Positions 33,514 to 39,536 of a stretch of DNA of 39,536 nucleotides are shown here, piece by piece. Below the pieces are notes generated by a model. The model searched no databases and was not told where the DNA came from. It worked only from the letters and a program-made list of their open reading frames with translations. A program made the translations under genes and the position numbers. Position 1 is the stretch's first letter; every line of letters begins with the position of its first letter. The DNA is from Pseudomonadota bacterium. Lineage in GTDB: Bacteria > Pseudomonadota > Gammaproteobacteria > Steroidobacterales > Steroidobacteraceae. The DNA lies in NCBI GenBank assembly GCA_021792555.1, contig JAJYUL010000032.1, positions 1-39,536 of the forward strand, read 5' to 3'.

Positions 33514-34122
33514 GTGCTGGTATTCATCGATGAGAGCGGTTGCCCTGGGTTCAAGTTTACGCGCGGATCGGACCCCGTGTTTGGGCTTGGCATGGTCATC
33601 TTCGCCAGTGGCGACGATGCGCTGAGCACCGAACAAAGCCTCGGCGCGTTGCGACGCGATCTGCGGCACAAGACCGAATTCAAATTCAGCAAGTCGAGCG
33701 ACCGATTGCGCGACGCATTCTTCACTGGTGTATCGGCGTGCCCCTTCACGGTGCGCGCGCTGATCGTGCGCAAGGAGCTGCTGCACAGCCAACAATTGCG
33801 AACGCAAGTCGATAATTTCTATAACTATTTCGTCAAGATGCTGATGGCGCACGATGATGGCGTGCTCGCAGGCGCGCGTGTCCGAATCGACGGTAGCGGT
33901 GATCGCAAATTTCAGCGAGCACTCGGAACATACCTGCGCCGCGAACTCGGTGCCCGCATCAAAGACGTGAAAATGTCCGATTCGGCTCGCGATCCGCTGA
34001 TGCAGCTTGCCGACATGTGTGTCGGCGCTATTACCCGAGCCGAACGCGAGAAGAACTCCGCTGGCGTCCGTTGGAAAAACATGTTGGGATCCCGCATTGG
34101 GGACGTCTGGCATTTCGGATAG
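33514..34122 (+). CDS. DUF3800 domain protein
   Basis: This is a 202-residue protein with the DUF3800 opening LVFIDESGCPGF, an RNase H-like acidic strand. The other conserved parts are VRALIVRKELL, ARVRIDGSGDRKFQRAL and the closing PLMQLADMCVGAITRA. Acidic residues in these segments fit a metal-dependent nuclease fold, but activity in this family is poorly known. DUF3800 genes are common cargo of mobile elements and are sometimes found in defence islands. The GTG start at 33514 has only a weak AAGG upstream. A terminator-like hairpin follows. Confidence 0.78.
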   Translation: MLVFIDESGCPGFKFTRGSDPVFGLGMVIFASGDDALSTEQSLGALRRDLRHKTEFKFSKSSDRLRDAFFTGVSACPFTVRALIVRKELLHSQQLRTQVDNFYNYFVKMLMAHDDGVLAGARVRIDGSGDRKFQRALGTYLRRELGARIKDVKMSDSARDPLMQLADMCVGAITRAEREKNSAGVRWKNMLGSRIGDVWHFG

Positions 34123-34132
34123 CCAAGAAACG

Positions 34133-34154
34133 AAAAACCCCGCGCACGGCGGGG
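34133..34154 (-). terminator. Rho-independent terminator (minus strand)
   Basis: On the minus strand CCCCGC, a 5-base loop and GCGGGG are followed directly by TTTTTCG. It is positioned to end transcription of the minus-strand genes at 34666-36915, and on the + strand it lies just after the DUF3800 stop. Confidence 0.75.
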
Positions 34155-34665
34155 CAATTCGCGCGACCCTGAGCCCTAGCCGGGGGTTTCCCGCGGCAAG
34201 CACTCCATACGGAGCCGGTTCGGCGCTCAGGGGCGACTTGTCGAGAGAGAGTATAGCCCACCAAAATGCGTCCAGCGCAAGCGGCTTGTGTATCAGTGAC
34301 TTACGCCACGCTTGCGGCTGCTCAGCGCCTCGCGAGTAGCGATTTTACCAGCCATGCACGGCTTCACGGCTGGCGGCAGCTCCCGAACCGCAACCGTTCG
34401 CAGGACCCATGCTTGCCGCCCCGCCTCCGGCGGTAGCACCCGTTGCTGGAGGCGCAGCCCCCGCAGGACCGCTCGAGGCGCCGGCAGCGCCACGATCGTT
34501 CCCCCCTGGCCGGTGGAAGCCGACCACGAACACGGCGATCTCGACAACGAGCTGACCGATGCCACGTGGATTCGCCGGGCCCGGCGGGATGGCGGAACCC
34601 CGAGGGCCGCGGGCGGCTGGTGCCTCGGGATTCGCTGGCTCCCCGCTCCGACGGGATCCTGCAGT
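34155..34665 (-). other. Interval without a confident gene
   Basis: Several open frames cross this stretch. The most gene-like, on the minus strand at about 34345-34665, reads GQLVVEIAVFVVGFHRPGG followed by a Gly/Ala/Pro-rich tail. It opens directly after the stop of the upstream gene and has no ATG, GTG or TTG start before its hydrophobic part. I therefore do not call it. It may be the remnant of a small membrane protein. Confidence 0.35.
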
Positions 34666-34986
34666 CTATGACGGCCTTCCCTCTGCGGCCTGCCGCCAAT
34701 AGGCGGCGAACACCGCCAGCCCGGGCCAGCGATTACCGGGAACGCGCAGCTCCCCGGTGACGACTGTCCCCGCAGAATCACGCAGGCCGAGCAGCACAGA
34801 CACTTCCCCCACCGCCGGGCCGACCGGGGTGGCGCCCTGCACGTCAAAGGCATACCGCAGGGCCGGATCGGTGCACAGCTCGTCGATCACCTTCAGCCGA
34901 CGACGCTCCAGGTCAGCGATCGCCGAGTTCTGGTCTCCCCGCGCCCGGCTCGCGGCGGCTCTCGCCAGTCGCATCAAGTCAGACAT
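34666..34986 (-). CDS. Hypothetical protein of the mobile element
   Basis: This is a 106-residue soluble protein without recognised family. The N-terminal half is helical and basic (LMRLARAAASRARGDQNSAI, DLERRRLKVIDELC) and the rest is beta-like (GEVSVLLGLRDSAGTVVTGELRV). The ATG at 34986 has GGAGGAG just upstream and is preferred over a start 21 bases earlier. It follows the DUF3987 gene in the same direction after about 100 bases that contain the inverted 9-bp repeats, and precedes the terminator at 34133-34154. Confidence 0.55.
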   Translation of the reverse strand: MSDLMRLARAAASRARGDQNSAIADLERRRLKVIDELCTDPALRYAFDVQGATPVGPAVGEVSVLLGLRDSAGTVVTGELRVPGNRWPGLAVFAAYWRQAAEGRPS

Positions 34987-35041
34987 AGCTCCTCCAGTGC
35001 GCGCCACTGTCTGTTCTTCTCCGCGGCCCGGTCCCTGGCCT

Positions 35042-35124
35042 GCGAATAAAGCGAAGAAAGCGAATCAAGTCACCTCTGGCGGTTATGCCATACCCCCTTT
35101 CTTCGCTTTATTCGCTTTATTCGC
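35042..35124. repeat. Two inverted arrays of three 9-bp repeats
   Basis: On the + strand, 35042-35068 is GCGAATAAA, GCGAAGAAA, GCGAATCAA in tandem. On the minus strand, 35124-35098 is GCGAATAAA, GCGAATAAA, GCGAAGAAA. The two arrays face each other across 29 bases, and 18 bp of them (35042-35059 with 35098-35115) are perfectly complementary. The right array is in frame in the DUF3987 gene and encodes ANKANKAKK. The layout resembles iterons of a replication origin; alternatively it is a large hairpin at the gene end. Confidence 0.8.
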
Positions 35125-36462
35125 GCCGCCGCCGATGCGCCATACCTCACTCGGCCTCCCCCCTGTGGAAACTACGGTCATCCTCGCAAGGCCGCGTGAC
35201 GCCAGCAGGCCGAGCGCAGCGTGGATCCGCTCGGCTCTCTGGTGGCGTCCCAGTAGATTGGAGATGGCGAGTCTGGTCATCCCCGCATCCCCCGCCCGGC
35301 GCAGCGCACCCAGGAGTTCGTCCGCCACCGGATCACCCAGCGAGTCCCCGAAGATGTATGTCGCGGACGCTTGTGCGTAGGTGGCGATCGCCAGTGCCGC
35401 CAGCAGGTGGGGGGTGTCGATCTCTGGCGAGCAGTCGACCAGTGCGTATACCAGCGCTATCCGAAGCGCCAGCGCCTCCATTCTTGAGGTGACCGAGCCC
35501 ACCAGGCCAGGGCGATCCTGTGATAGTTCATCGTACACGCTCGCCCAGATTTCCTTGGCGGCGTCCGTCATCCCCACCGCGCTGAGGCATCGCGCATGTT
35601 CAACGGCAGCATCGATTCGCCGCCCTATGTCTGCCAGCGCGTCGGGGGATATAGGACCCCCGCCGAACGGTAGCCTTTTTGACCGCCGCACCGCCGTAAA
35701 CAGGAATCGATTGGCGAATCCATTACAGGTGTCTGTCGCCGTCAGTTGCGCCCGTAGCTCATCCACCGTGATATGCCCCATGATGCATATGTGCGCACCA
35801 GTGGCCACGATGGGGTCGTTTTTGGTGAGGCTGCGGAGCACGCCTTTATCGAAGGACGTCCGAATAACAGGTGACAGCGTGTTGCCAGGGCGGGCAGCCT
35901 GTTTGAGGACTTGGGCAAATTCCGATTCCTCCACCAGGAGCCGCTTGTCGGCGACTCCCTCGTCTATCACCTCTCCATTGCGCTCGACCGAATCCCTTAC
36001 GTGATACTTCAGGCCCTCGCCGCTCGACAATCCCTCCACCGTCCCAGGCCAATACCTGGACCGGGAGAAGATCTCTTTCACTCGTCCGGCGGACGTGCCC
36101 TTGCGAGCCTTACTGGTTTTTCCAACGATGATAACGTACAGGACAGCATGGTGCTGGTCGCCTTCCACGCGCACATGCGGCCCACGACCTATCGTCGCGC
36201 CCATCGCCACCAGTGTCTGGAACAGGATGGCCGCCGGGTCCGCCTCCGTCTGCGGCTCGATGATCCTGGCTATCTCCCCCACGATACCGTGGTAGGCGGC
36301 ACTGTCGGGCGGATCCGGCCAGGGAACGGGACCGCTCGCATGCGTTTCCGACAGCCCGGCGGCAAGGCCCTCCTTCTGACCCTTGAGCAACCCCTCGGCC
36401 CATGCCTTGCGTTCGGAAGGGGTCATCGGAGTGGCTGTCCCGCCGTTCATTGCACACCGCAT
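35083..36462 (-). CDS. DUF3987 (YfjI-like) primase/helicase-associated protein
   Basis: This is a 459-residue protein of the DUF3987 family, frequent in phages and integrative elements and thought to act in their replication. Characteristic parts are AAILFQTLVAMGATIGRGPHV, VIIVGKTSKARKGTS (a Walker A-like loop), LLVEESEFAQVLKQAARPGN, ICIMGHITVDELRAQL and GFANRFLFTAVRRSKRLP. The C-terminus is a winged-helix-like region followed by the repeat-encoded GGGANKANKAKKG. No strong ribosome-binding site marks the start; ATGs at 36462 and 36450 are both possible. It is transcribed with the small regulator upstream. Confidence 0.78.
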   Translation of the reverse strand: MRCAMNGGTATPMTPSERKAWAEGLLKGQKEGLAAGLSETHASGPVPWPDPPDSAAYHGIVGEIARIIEPQTEADPAAILFQTLVAMGATIGRGPHVRVEGDQHHAVLYVIIVGKTSKARKGTSAGRVKEIFSRSRYWPGTVEGLSSGEGLKYHVRDSVERNGEVIDEGVADKRLLVEESEFAQVLKQAARPGNTLSPVIRTSFDKGVLRSLTKNDPIVATGAHICIMGHITVDELRAQLTATDTCNGFANRFLFTAVRRSKRLPFGGGPISPDALADIGRRIDAAVEHARCLSAVGMTDAAKEIWASVYDELSQDRPGLVGSVTSRMEALALRIALVYALVDCSPEIDTPHLLAALAIATYAQASATYIFGDSLGDPVADELLGALRRAGDAGMTRLAISNLLGRHQRAERIHAALGLLASRGLARMTVVSTGGRPSEVWRIGGGANKANKAKKGGMA

Positions 36463-36480
36463 TGCTCGGTGTAGGGGCGC

Positions 36481-36666
36481 TTATCCCGGAATACCGGGAT
36501 GCTGTACGCCTCGGCCAGCGCCAGCGCTGCTTGCATCGTGTTCATTGGTGTATCTCTGGATCGGCGCTGGCTCTACCGCCGTGCCGGCCTCGACCTCGCG
36601 CACGAGCGCCTCGACCAGCAGGTCGAGGAGGGTGTCGTAGCGCCGAAGCTGGACCGGCAACGCCAT
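36481..36666 (-). CDS. Small hypothetical protein between regulator and DUF3987
   Basis: This is a 61-residue frame that begins with ATG seven bases after the stop of the MerR-type gene. Its N-terminal half is a natural-looking amphipathic helix (RRYDTLLDLLVEALVREVEA); the C-terminal half is low-complexity. No ribosome-binding site is evident, so coupling with the upstream gene would be needed. Supported by position and composition only. Confidence 0.4.
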   Translation of the reverse strand: MALPVQLRRYDTLLDLLVEALVREVEAGTAVEPAPIQRYTNEHDASSAGAGRGVQHPGIPG

Positions 36667-36672
36667 GGTGGC

Positions 36673-36915
36673 TTACCCGCGCGGCAGACCTGCAGGCCGG
36701 GTATTACGCTCAGTGCGCTCCGCGAGGTAGCGCCGCGCGAGCGCAATATCCTCGGCCGTATAGAGCCGCCGCCCCCAGGGGTCGCGCGCCGGGCGGACGA
36801 TGCCCTGATAGTCGAGCCGCCTCAGCGTCCATTCGCTGCACCCCACCTGGTGCGCCGCACCGGCTATGCCCCGTCGTTCGTCTTTCATTGCCATTGCCGT
36901 ATCGCTCTCTGTCAT
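36673..36915 (-). CDS. Small MerR-type DNA-binding protein (excisionase-like)
   Basis: This is an 80-residue protein consisting almost only of a MerR-type winged helix: IAGAAHQVGCSEWTLRRLDYQGIVRPARD, then RRLYTAEDIALARRYLAERT. It lacks a sensor domain, like the small regulators or recombination-directionality factors of integrative elements. The ATG at 36915 has AAGAG upstream; further in-frame ATGs at 36894 and 36888 are possible. It is divergent from the zinc-finger-recombinase pair, so it could control both directions from the 90-base gap. Confidence 0.65.
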   Translation of the reverse strand: MTESDTAMAMKDERRGIAGAAHQVGCSEWTLRRLDYQGIVRPARDPWGRRLYTAEDIALARRYLAERTERNTRPAGLPRG

Positions 36916-37005
36916 TAGCGCTCTTGCGCGATGTCCCTGATACTGGCATAGTTCATGGCGCGCCCGGAATCGTCCCGGCAAATGGCACTGTTTATGGGAC
37001 AGTCG

Positions 37006-37785
37006 ATGAAAAATAGGCTGTACATCCTGCACAATGACATCGAATCGCCCGCCGACGATGCAGCGCTGGTCGCTGCGCTGCTGGCATACGTCAATGGACG
37101 CGACGTGGTGATCCGCGATCAGGAGGACCGATGCTCGAACGAGCCGCCCGAGCTAAGTGATGTGACTCAGTGGGCGAAACGCCGTTCGGATGGCAGCGCG
37201 GATGCGCGACCTATATTTACAGACTTGCTGCGGCGCAGCCTGCTCGAGCCGGACACACTCATCTCGTACTGCCACGAACGTTGGTCCTCGGACCGCAGCT
37301 ATTACGCCATCAGCGGGTTTTTTCGGTTGGATCGCGAGCGCGGACGGCTTGTCAGGCTGAAATCGCCGTCGCGGACCGACATGACCGACGATAGTTTCGG
37401 TCCGGAAAATATCAGGGAGGACTCGTGGCTTGTGGGTTTTTTTCCGTACCTGCGCGAGCTGTCAGAATCTATTGTGCGCGAGCCCATCGTCGCGATCAGC
37501 GCCGCTGAAGGGTACGCGCTGACGGAGTGCCGGCGCTTCCTAACTGTGAGCGCCGCGCTGACTTGCGGACTATTTGCGCTAATGGACGAGACAGGACCGT
37601 TCCACGCGGCGCTCGCGCGCTGCAAGTTGCCGCGCTGCGGCCGGTTTTACCTTGCCTCACGAAAGCCGGCTGGTGGACCCGCCAACCGGACCTATTGCTG
37701 CCCCGCGCATCGTGACGAGCATCATAACTCTGCGGAGCGACGGCGAGCGGACCGGCAAGCGCGCCGAGCGAGGAGGACGAAATGA
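37006..37785 (+). CDS. CGNR-like zinc-finger protein coupled to the recombinase
   Basis: This is a 259-residue protein with a C-terminal zinc finger: CKLPRCGRFYLASRKP followed by NRTYCCPAHRDEHHN, and a basic tail (RRRADRQARRARRTK). This resembles CGNR fingers of ABATE-type regulators, though the NR of CGNR is replaced here. The N-terminal part has no recognised family. The ATG at 37006 is chosen because GGGACA precedes it; in-frame ATGs at 36955 and 36982 are less likely. Its stop overlaps the recombinase start (ATGA), so the two are made together. It could be a recombination cofactor or regulator. Confidence 0.6.
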   Translation: MKNRLYILHNDIESPADDAALVAALLAYVNGRDVVIRDQEDRCSNEPPELSDVTQWAKRRSDGSADARPIFTDLLRRSLLEPDTLISYCHERWSSDRSYYAISGFFRLDRERGRLVRLKSPSRTDMTDDSFGPENIREDSWLVGFFPYLRELSESIVREPIVAISAAEGYALTECRRFLTVSAALTCGLFALMDETGPFHAALARCKLPRCGRFYLASRKPAGGPANRTYCCPAHRDEHHNSAERRRADRQARRARRTK

Positions 37786-39431
37786 GAGCAGCCCTTTACG
37801 CGCGCTTCAGCACCGATAAGCAGCGCGACACGTCGATCGACGATCAGATGCGGGAATGCGAGCGCGTTGCGCGGGCCGCAGGGCTCGAAGTCGTCGCGCA
37901 ATTCGAAGACAAGGGCATCTCCGGCGGTACGGCAGCCCGTCCCGGCTACCAGGCGCTGCTCGCCGGCGCCCGGCGGCGCGAGTTCGAGGTGATCGTTACG
38001 GAGGACATCTCGCGGTTGTGGAGAAACCGCGCGGAGTTCGGTCCGCGGTCCGCCGAGCTCGAAGATCTTGGCATCCATTGGGTATCGTGTGTGGGACAAG
38101 ACACACGGCGCGACGGGTGGGGGCTCGTGGTGCAGATTCTGCAGGCGATGGCGGAACAATACCGGCGCGAGGCCGCGTATCGAACGCGCCGGGGCCTGGA
38201 GGGCGTCGCGCGGTCCGGGAGGTCGGCTGGCGGGCGCAGCTACGGCTATATCCCCGCGAACAAGACTGGCACGGGGCGAATGGAGATCGATGAGGGGCAA
38301 GCGCTGATTGTCCGTCGCATCTTCGAGATGTATGCAGCCGGGCATTCGCCGCGGGCCATTGCCGCTGCGCTGAACCGTGACGGTACTCCGGCGCCGGGCT
38401 CGACCTGGGAGCGCGAGCGGCGGCGCAAGGCGGGATGGGTGCACAGCGTCATCGCGGGAAATCCGGACCGAGGGCTCGGCATCCTGAACAACGATCTCTA
38501 TCGTGGCGTCGTCGTCTGGAATCGCTCGAGGTGGATCCGCTCCGCCGCCGATTCGAGCAAGCGCCGACAGGTGCAGAATCCGAAATCCGAATGGATCACT
38601 CGCCAGGACGGGCGGCTACGGATCGTGTCCCAGGAGCTGTGGGAGCGCGTGAAAACGCGGCAGGCCGTGCAGGCGGGTCGCATTGGCGCACGAGTGCGTC
38701 ATGGGATGTCCAAGGCCGCTGCGGCCCGCACCGGAGCTGGCCCGAAGTATCTCGTTTCGGGGTTGCTGCGCTGTGGCCACTGCGGATCGAACTACGCCAT
38801 CGCCGGCCGCGGCATCTACAAATGCGCGGGACACACGAATGGCGGAGCGGCGCTATGCGCGAACGACGCCCTGCTGCATCGGGAGGAGATCGAAGCCGAA
38901 GTGCTCGCCGGGATCAAGCGCGATCTGCGCTCTCCGGCTGTGATCGACGAGATTTGCCGCCGGGTGCGCTTGGCCCTTCGAGCCGGTGCGCATTCGCACA
39001 GAGTGGCCGACCGCTCCGCCCGCATCGCTCAGCTACGGCAGGAGGCTGCGAACCTTGCCGAAGCGATCGCCTGCGGGGGCCTTCGGGCCTCGCCGACCAT
39101 TGCCGGTCGCCTCGCTGCATCGGAACGCGAGCTGGAACGGCTGCTCGCGGCCGAAGCCGCCGCAGCCACGGCGCCCGTGACTGACGTGACGCGGTTGCTG
39201 GCCGATCTGCGGGTTCGCGCCACGCAGGCGGTCGATCAGCTCGAGCGGACGCTGGCCGCCGGGGACATCGTGCGCGCCAGAGCGGCGATCAAGGAGCACG
39301 TCGGCACAGTGACTGTGGAAGCGGATGTCCGTGAAATCAGGCTTTACAGCGAGCAGGGGAGCATGACTGCAACGCTGTTGCGAGCGGCGGGAGCCGATGC
39401 AAGTTTGTGTGGTAGCGGGGGCAGGATTTGA
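37782..39431 (+). CDS. Large serine recombinase (element integrase)
   Basis: This is a 549-residue site-specific recombinase. The resolvase domain opens with ALYARFSTDKQ (nucleophile Ser10) and contains FEDKGISGGTAARPGYQALL and VIVTEDISRLWRNRAEF. The recombinase domain follows (GRSYGYIPANKTG, EGQALIVRRIFEMYAAG, then RAIAAALNRDGTPAP), and then a zinc ribbon (LLRCGHCGSNYAIAG, YKCAGHTNGGAALC) with a coiled-coil region. The last seven to eight codons lie inside tRNA-fMet, so the final residues (CGSGGRI) are encoded by the attachment site. It is the likely integrase of the 29.4-39.4 kb element. Insertion by a large serine recombinase at a tRNA 3' end is less common than by tyrosine integrases. Confidence 0.9.
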   Translation: MRAALYARFSTDKQRDTSIDDQMRECERVARAAGLEVVAQFEDKGISGGTAARPGYQALLAGARRREFEVIVTEDISRLWRNRAEFGPRSAELEDLGIHWVSCVGQDTRRDGWGLVVQILQAMAEQYRREAAYRTRRGLEGVARSGRSAGGRSYGYIPANKTGTGRMEIDEGQALIVRRIFEMYAAGHSPRAIAAALNRDGTPAPGSTWERERRRKAGWVHSVIAGNPDRGLGILNNDLYRGVVVWNRSRWIRSAADSSKRRQVQNPKSEWITRQDGRLRIVSQELWERVKTRQAVQAGRIGARVRHGMSKAAAARTGAGPKYLVSGLLRCGHCGSNYAIAGRGIYKCAGHTNGGAALCANDALLHREEIEAEVLAGIKRDLRSPAVIDEICRRVRLALRAGAHSHRVADRSARIAQLRQEAANLAEAIACGGLRASPTIAGRLAASERELERLLAAEAAAATAPVTDVTRLLADLRVRATQAVDQLERTLAAGDIVRARAAIKEHVGTVTVEADVREIRLYSEQGSMTATLLRAAGADASLCGSGGRI

Positions 39432-39486
39432 ACCTGCGACCTTCGGGTTATGAGCCCGACGAGCTGCCAGACTGCTCCACCCCGCA
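39410..39486 (-). tRNA. Initiator tRNA-fMet (CAT anticodon)
   Basis: A 77-base tRNA on the minus strand with encoded 3' CCA. The anticodon arm is GGG-CTCATAA-CCC, whose three G:C pairs mark initiator tRNA, and position 1 is unpaired (T opposite T72), another initiator feature. The T arm reads CGCAGGTTCAAATCCTG. The acceptor stem is GCGGGG/CCCCGC. Its 3' end overlaps the recombinase reading frame by 22 bases, consistent with use as an attachment site. Confidence 0.95.
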
Positions 39487-39536
39487 CCAGGAAGGGGGCG
39501 CATTGTACGGACCCTGGGAGGATCCGGCAAGGCTTT

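Larger units (their letters stand above)
29344..39431. mobile_element. Putative integrative mobilizable element next to tRNA-fMet
   Basis: This block carries a decayed and an intact ParA-like gene, a relaxase with a palindromic oriT-like region, a DUF3987 replication-type protein, a MerR-type small regulator and a large serine recombinase that runs into tRNA-fMet. No type IV secretion genes are present, so it would need a helper element. The right end is set by the tRNA. The left limit is only the point where plasmid-type genes begin, and no repeat of the tRNA 3' end was found there. Confidence 0.65.

Noticed and set aside
34293-34853. A 186-residue minus-strand frame
   Set aside because: It spans the end of a better-supported gene in another frame, is Arg/Pro/Ser-rich and has no motif.

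Overview
The window comes from a high-GC Gram-negative proteobacterium. TonB-dependent receptor, TolC-type lipoprotein, DsbD and Sec signal peptides all point to an outer membrane. A gammaproteobacterium is my best guess, but nothing here fixes the genus. Genes are tightly packed, with many 4-base ATGA/GTGA overlaps.

Bases 1-6.3 kb: a HAD-type haloacid dehalogenase and a permuted-papain (C92) hydrolase on the + strand face a minus-strand operon. That operon is bufA1 (bufferin precursor, DUF2282), bufB (DUF692 multinuclear iron oxygenase), bufC (DUF2063), doxX, and then an attached dsbD. It should make a cysteine-modified, copper-buffering periplasmic peptide.

6.5-14.0 kb: a seven-gene + strand operon. 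It holds a radical SAM protein, a YnjBCD-type ABC importer, a mercuric-reductase-like flavoprotein and two glycosyltransferases of the families associated with arsenosugar clusters. The product is unknown.

14.1-18.6 kb: the most novel part. A 100-residue secreted peptide with repeated (S/N)PC units and nine cysteines lies upstream of a TonB-dependent receptor. It is divergent from a DUF1109 (NrsF-type) anti-sigma factor and a partner gene. The bufA1 promoter and the peptide promoter share the same bipartite element with identical 11-base spacing (GTAACCTTTT-N11-CCGAAACT). A third, slightly diverged copy faces the anti-sigma gene. In the GTAACC-N16-CGAA reading this matches what I recall of the Caulobacter SigF motif. 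The three transcription units therefore look like one metal-stress regulon. The cognate ECF sigma factor is not in the window.

19.2-29.3 kb: a metal-export locus. It has a TVP38 membrane protein, a DsbG-like thioredoxin-fold protein, a MerR-family regulator, a CopZ-like HMA protein, a CcdA-like protein, a P1B-type ATPase with a YPC instead of CPC motif, and a TolC/HlyD/MacB-type tripartite pump. Two near-identical MerR operators with 19-base spacers control the HMA-ccdA unit and the ATPase-efflux unit.

29.4-39.43 kb: an apparent integrative mobilizable element. It contains a decayed ParA/StbB-like gene, a ParA-like ATPase and a small protein divergent from a relaxase, and a palindrome-rich oriT candidate between them. 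It also has a DUF3800 protein, a DUF3987 primase/helicase-like protein with inverted 9-bp iterons at its 3' end, a small MerR-type regulator, a CGNR-like zinc-finger protein and a large serine recombinase. The recombinase reading frame ends inside an initiator tRNA-fMet gene, which marks the right junction. The left junction was not found.
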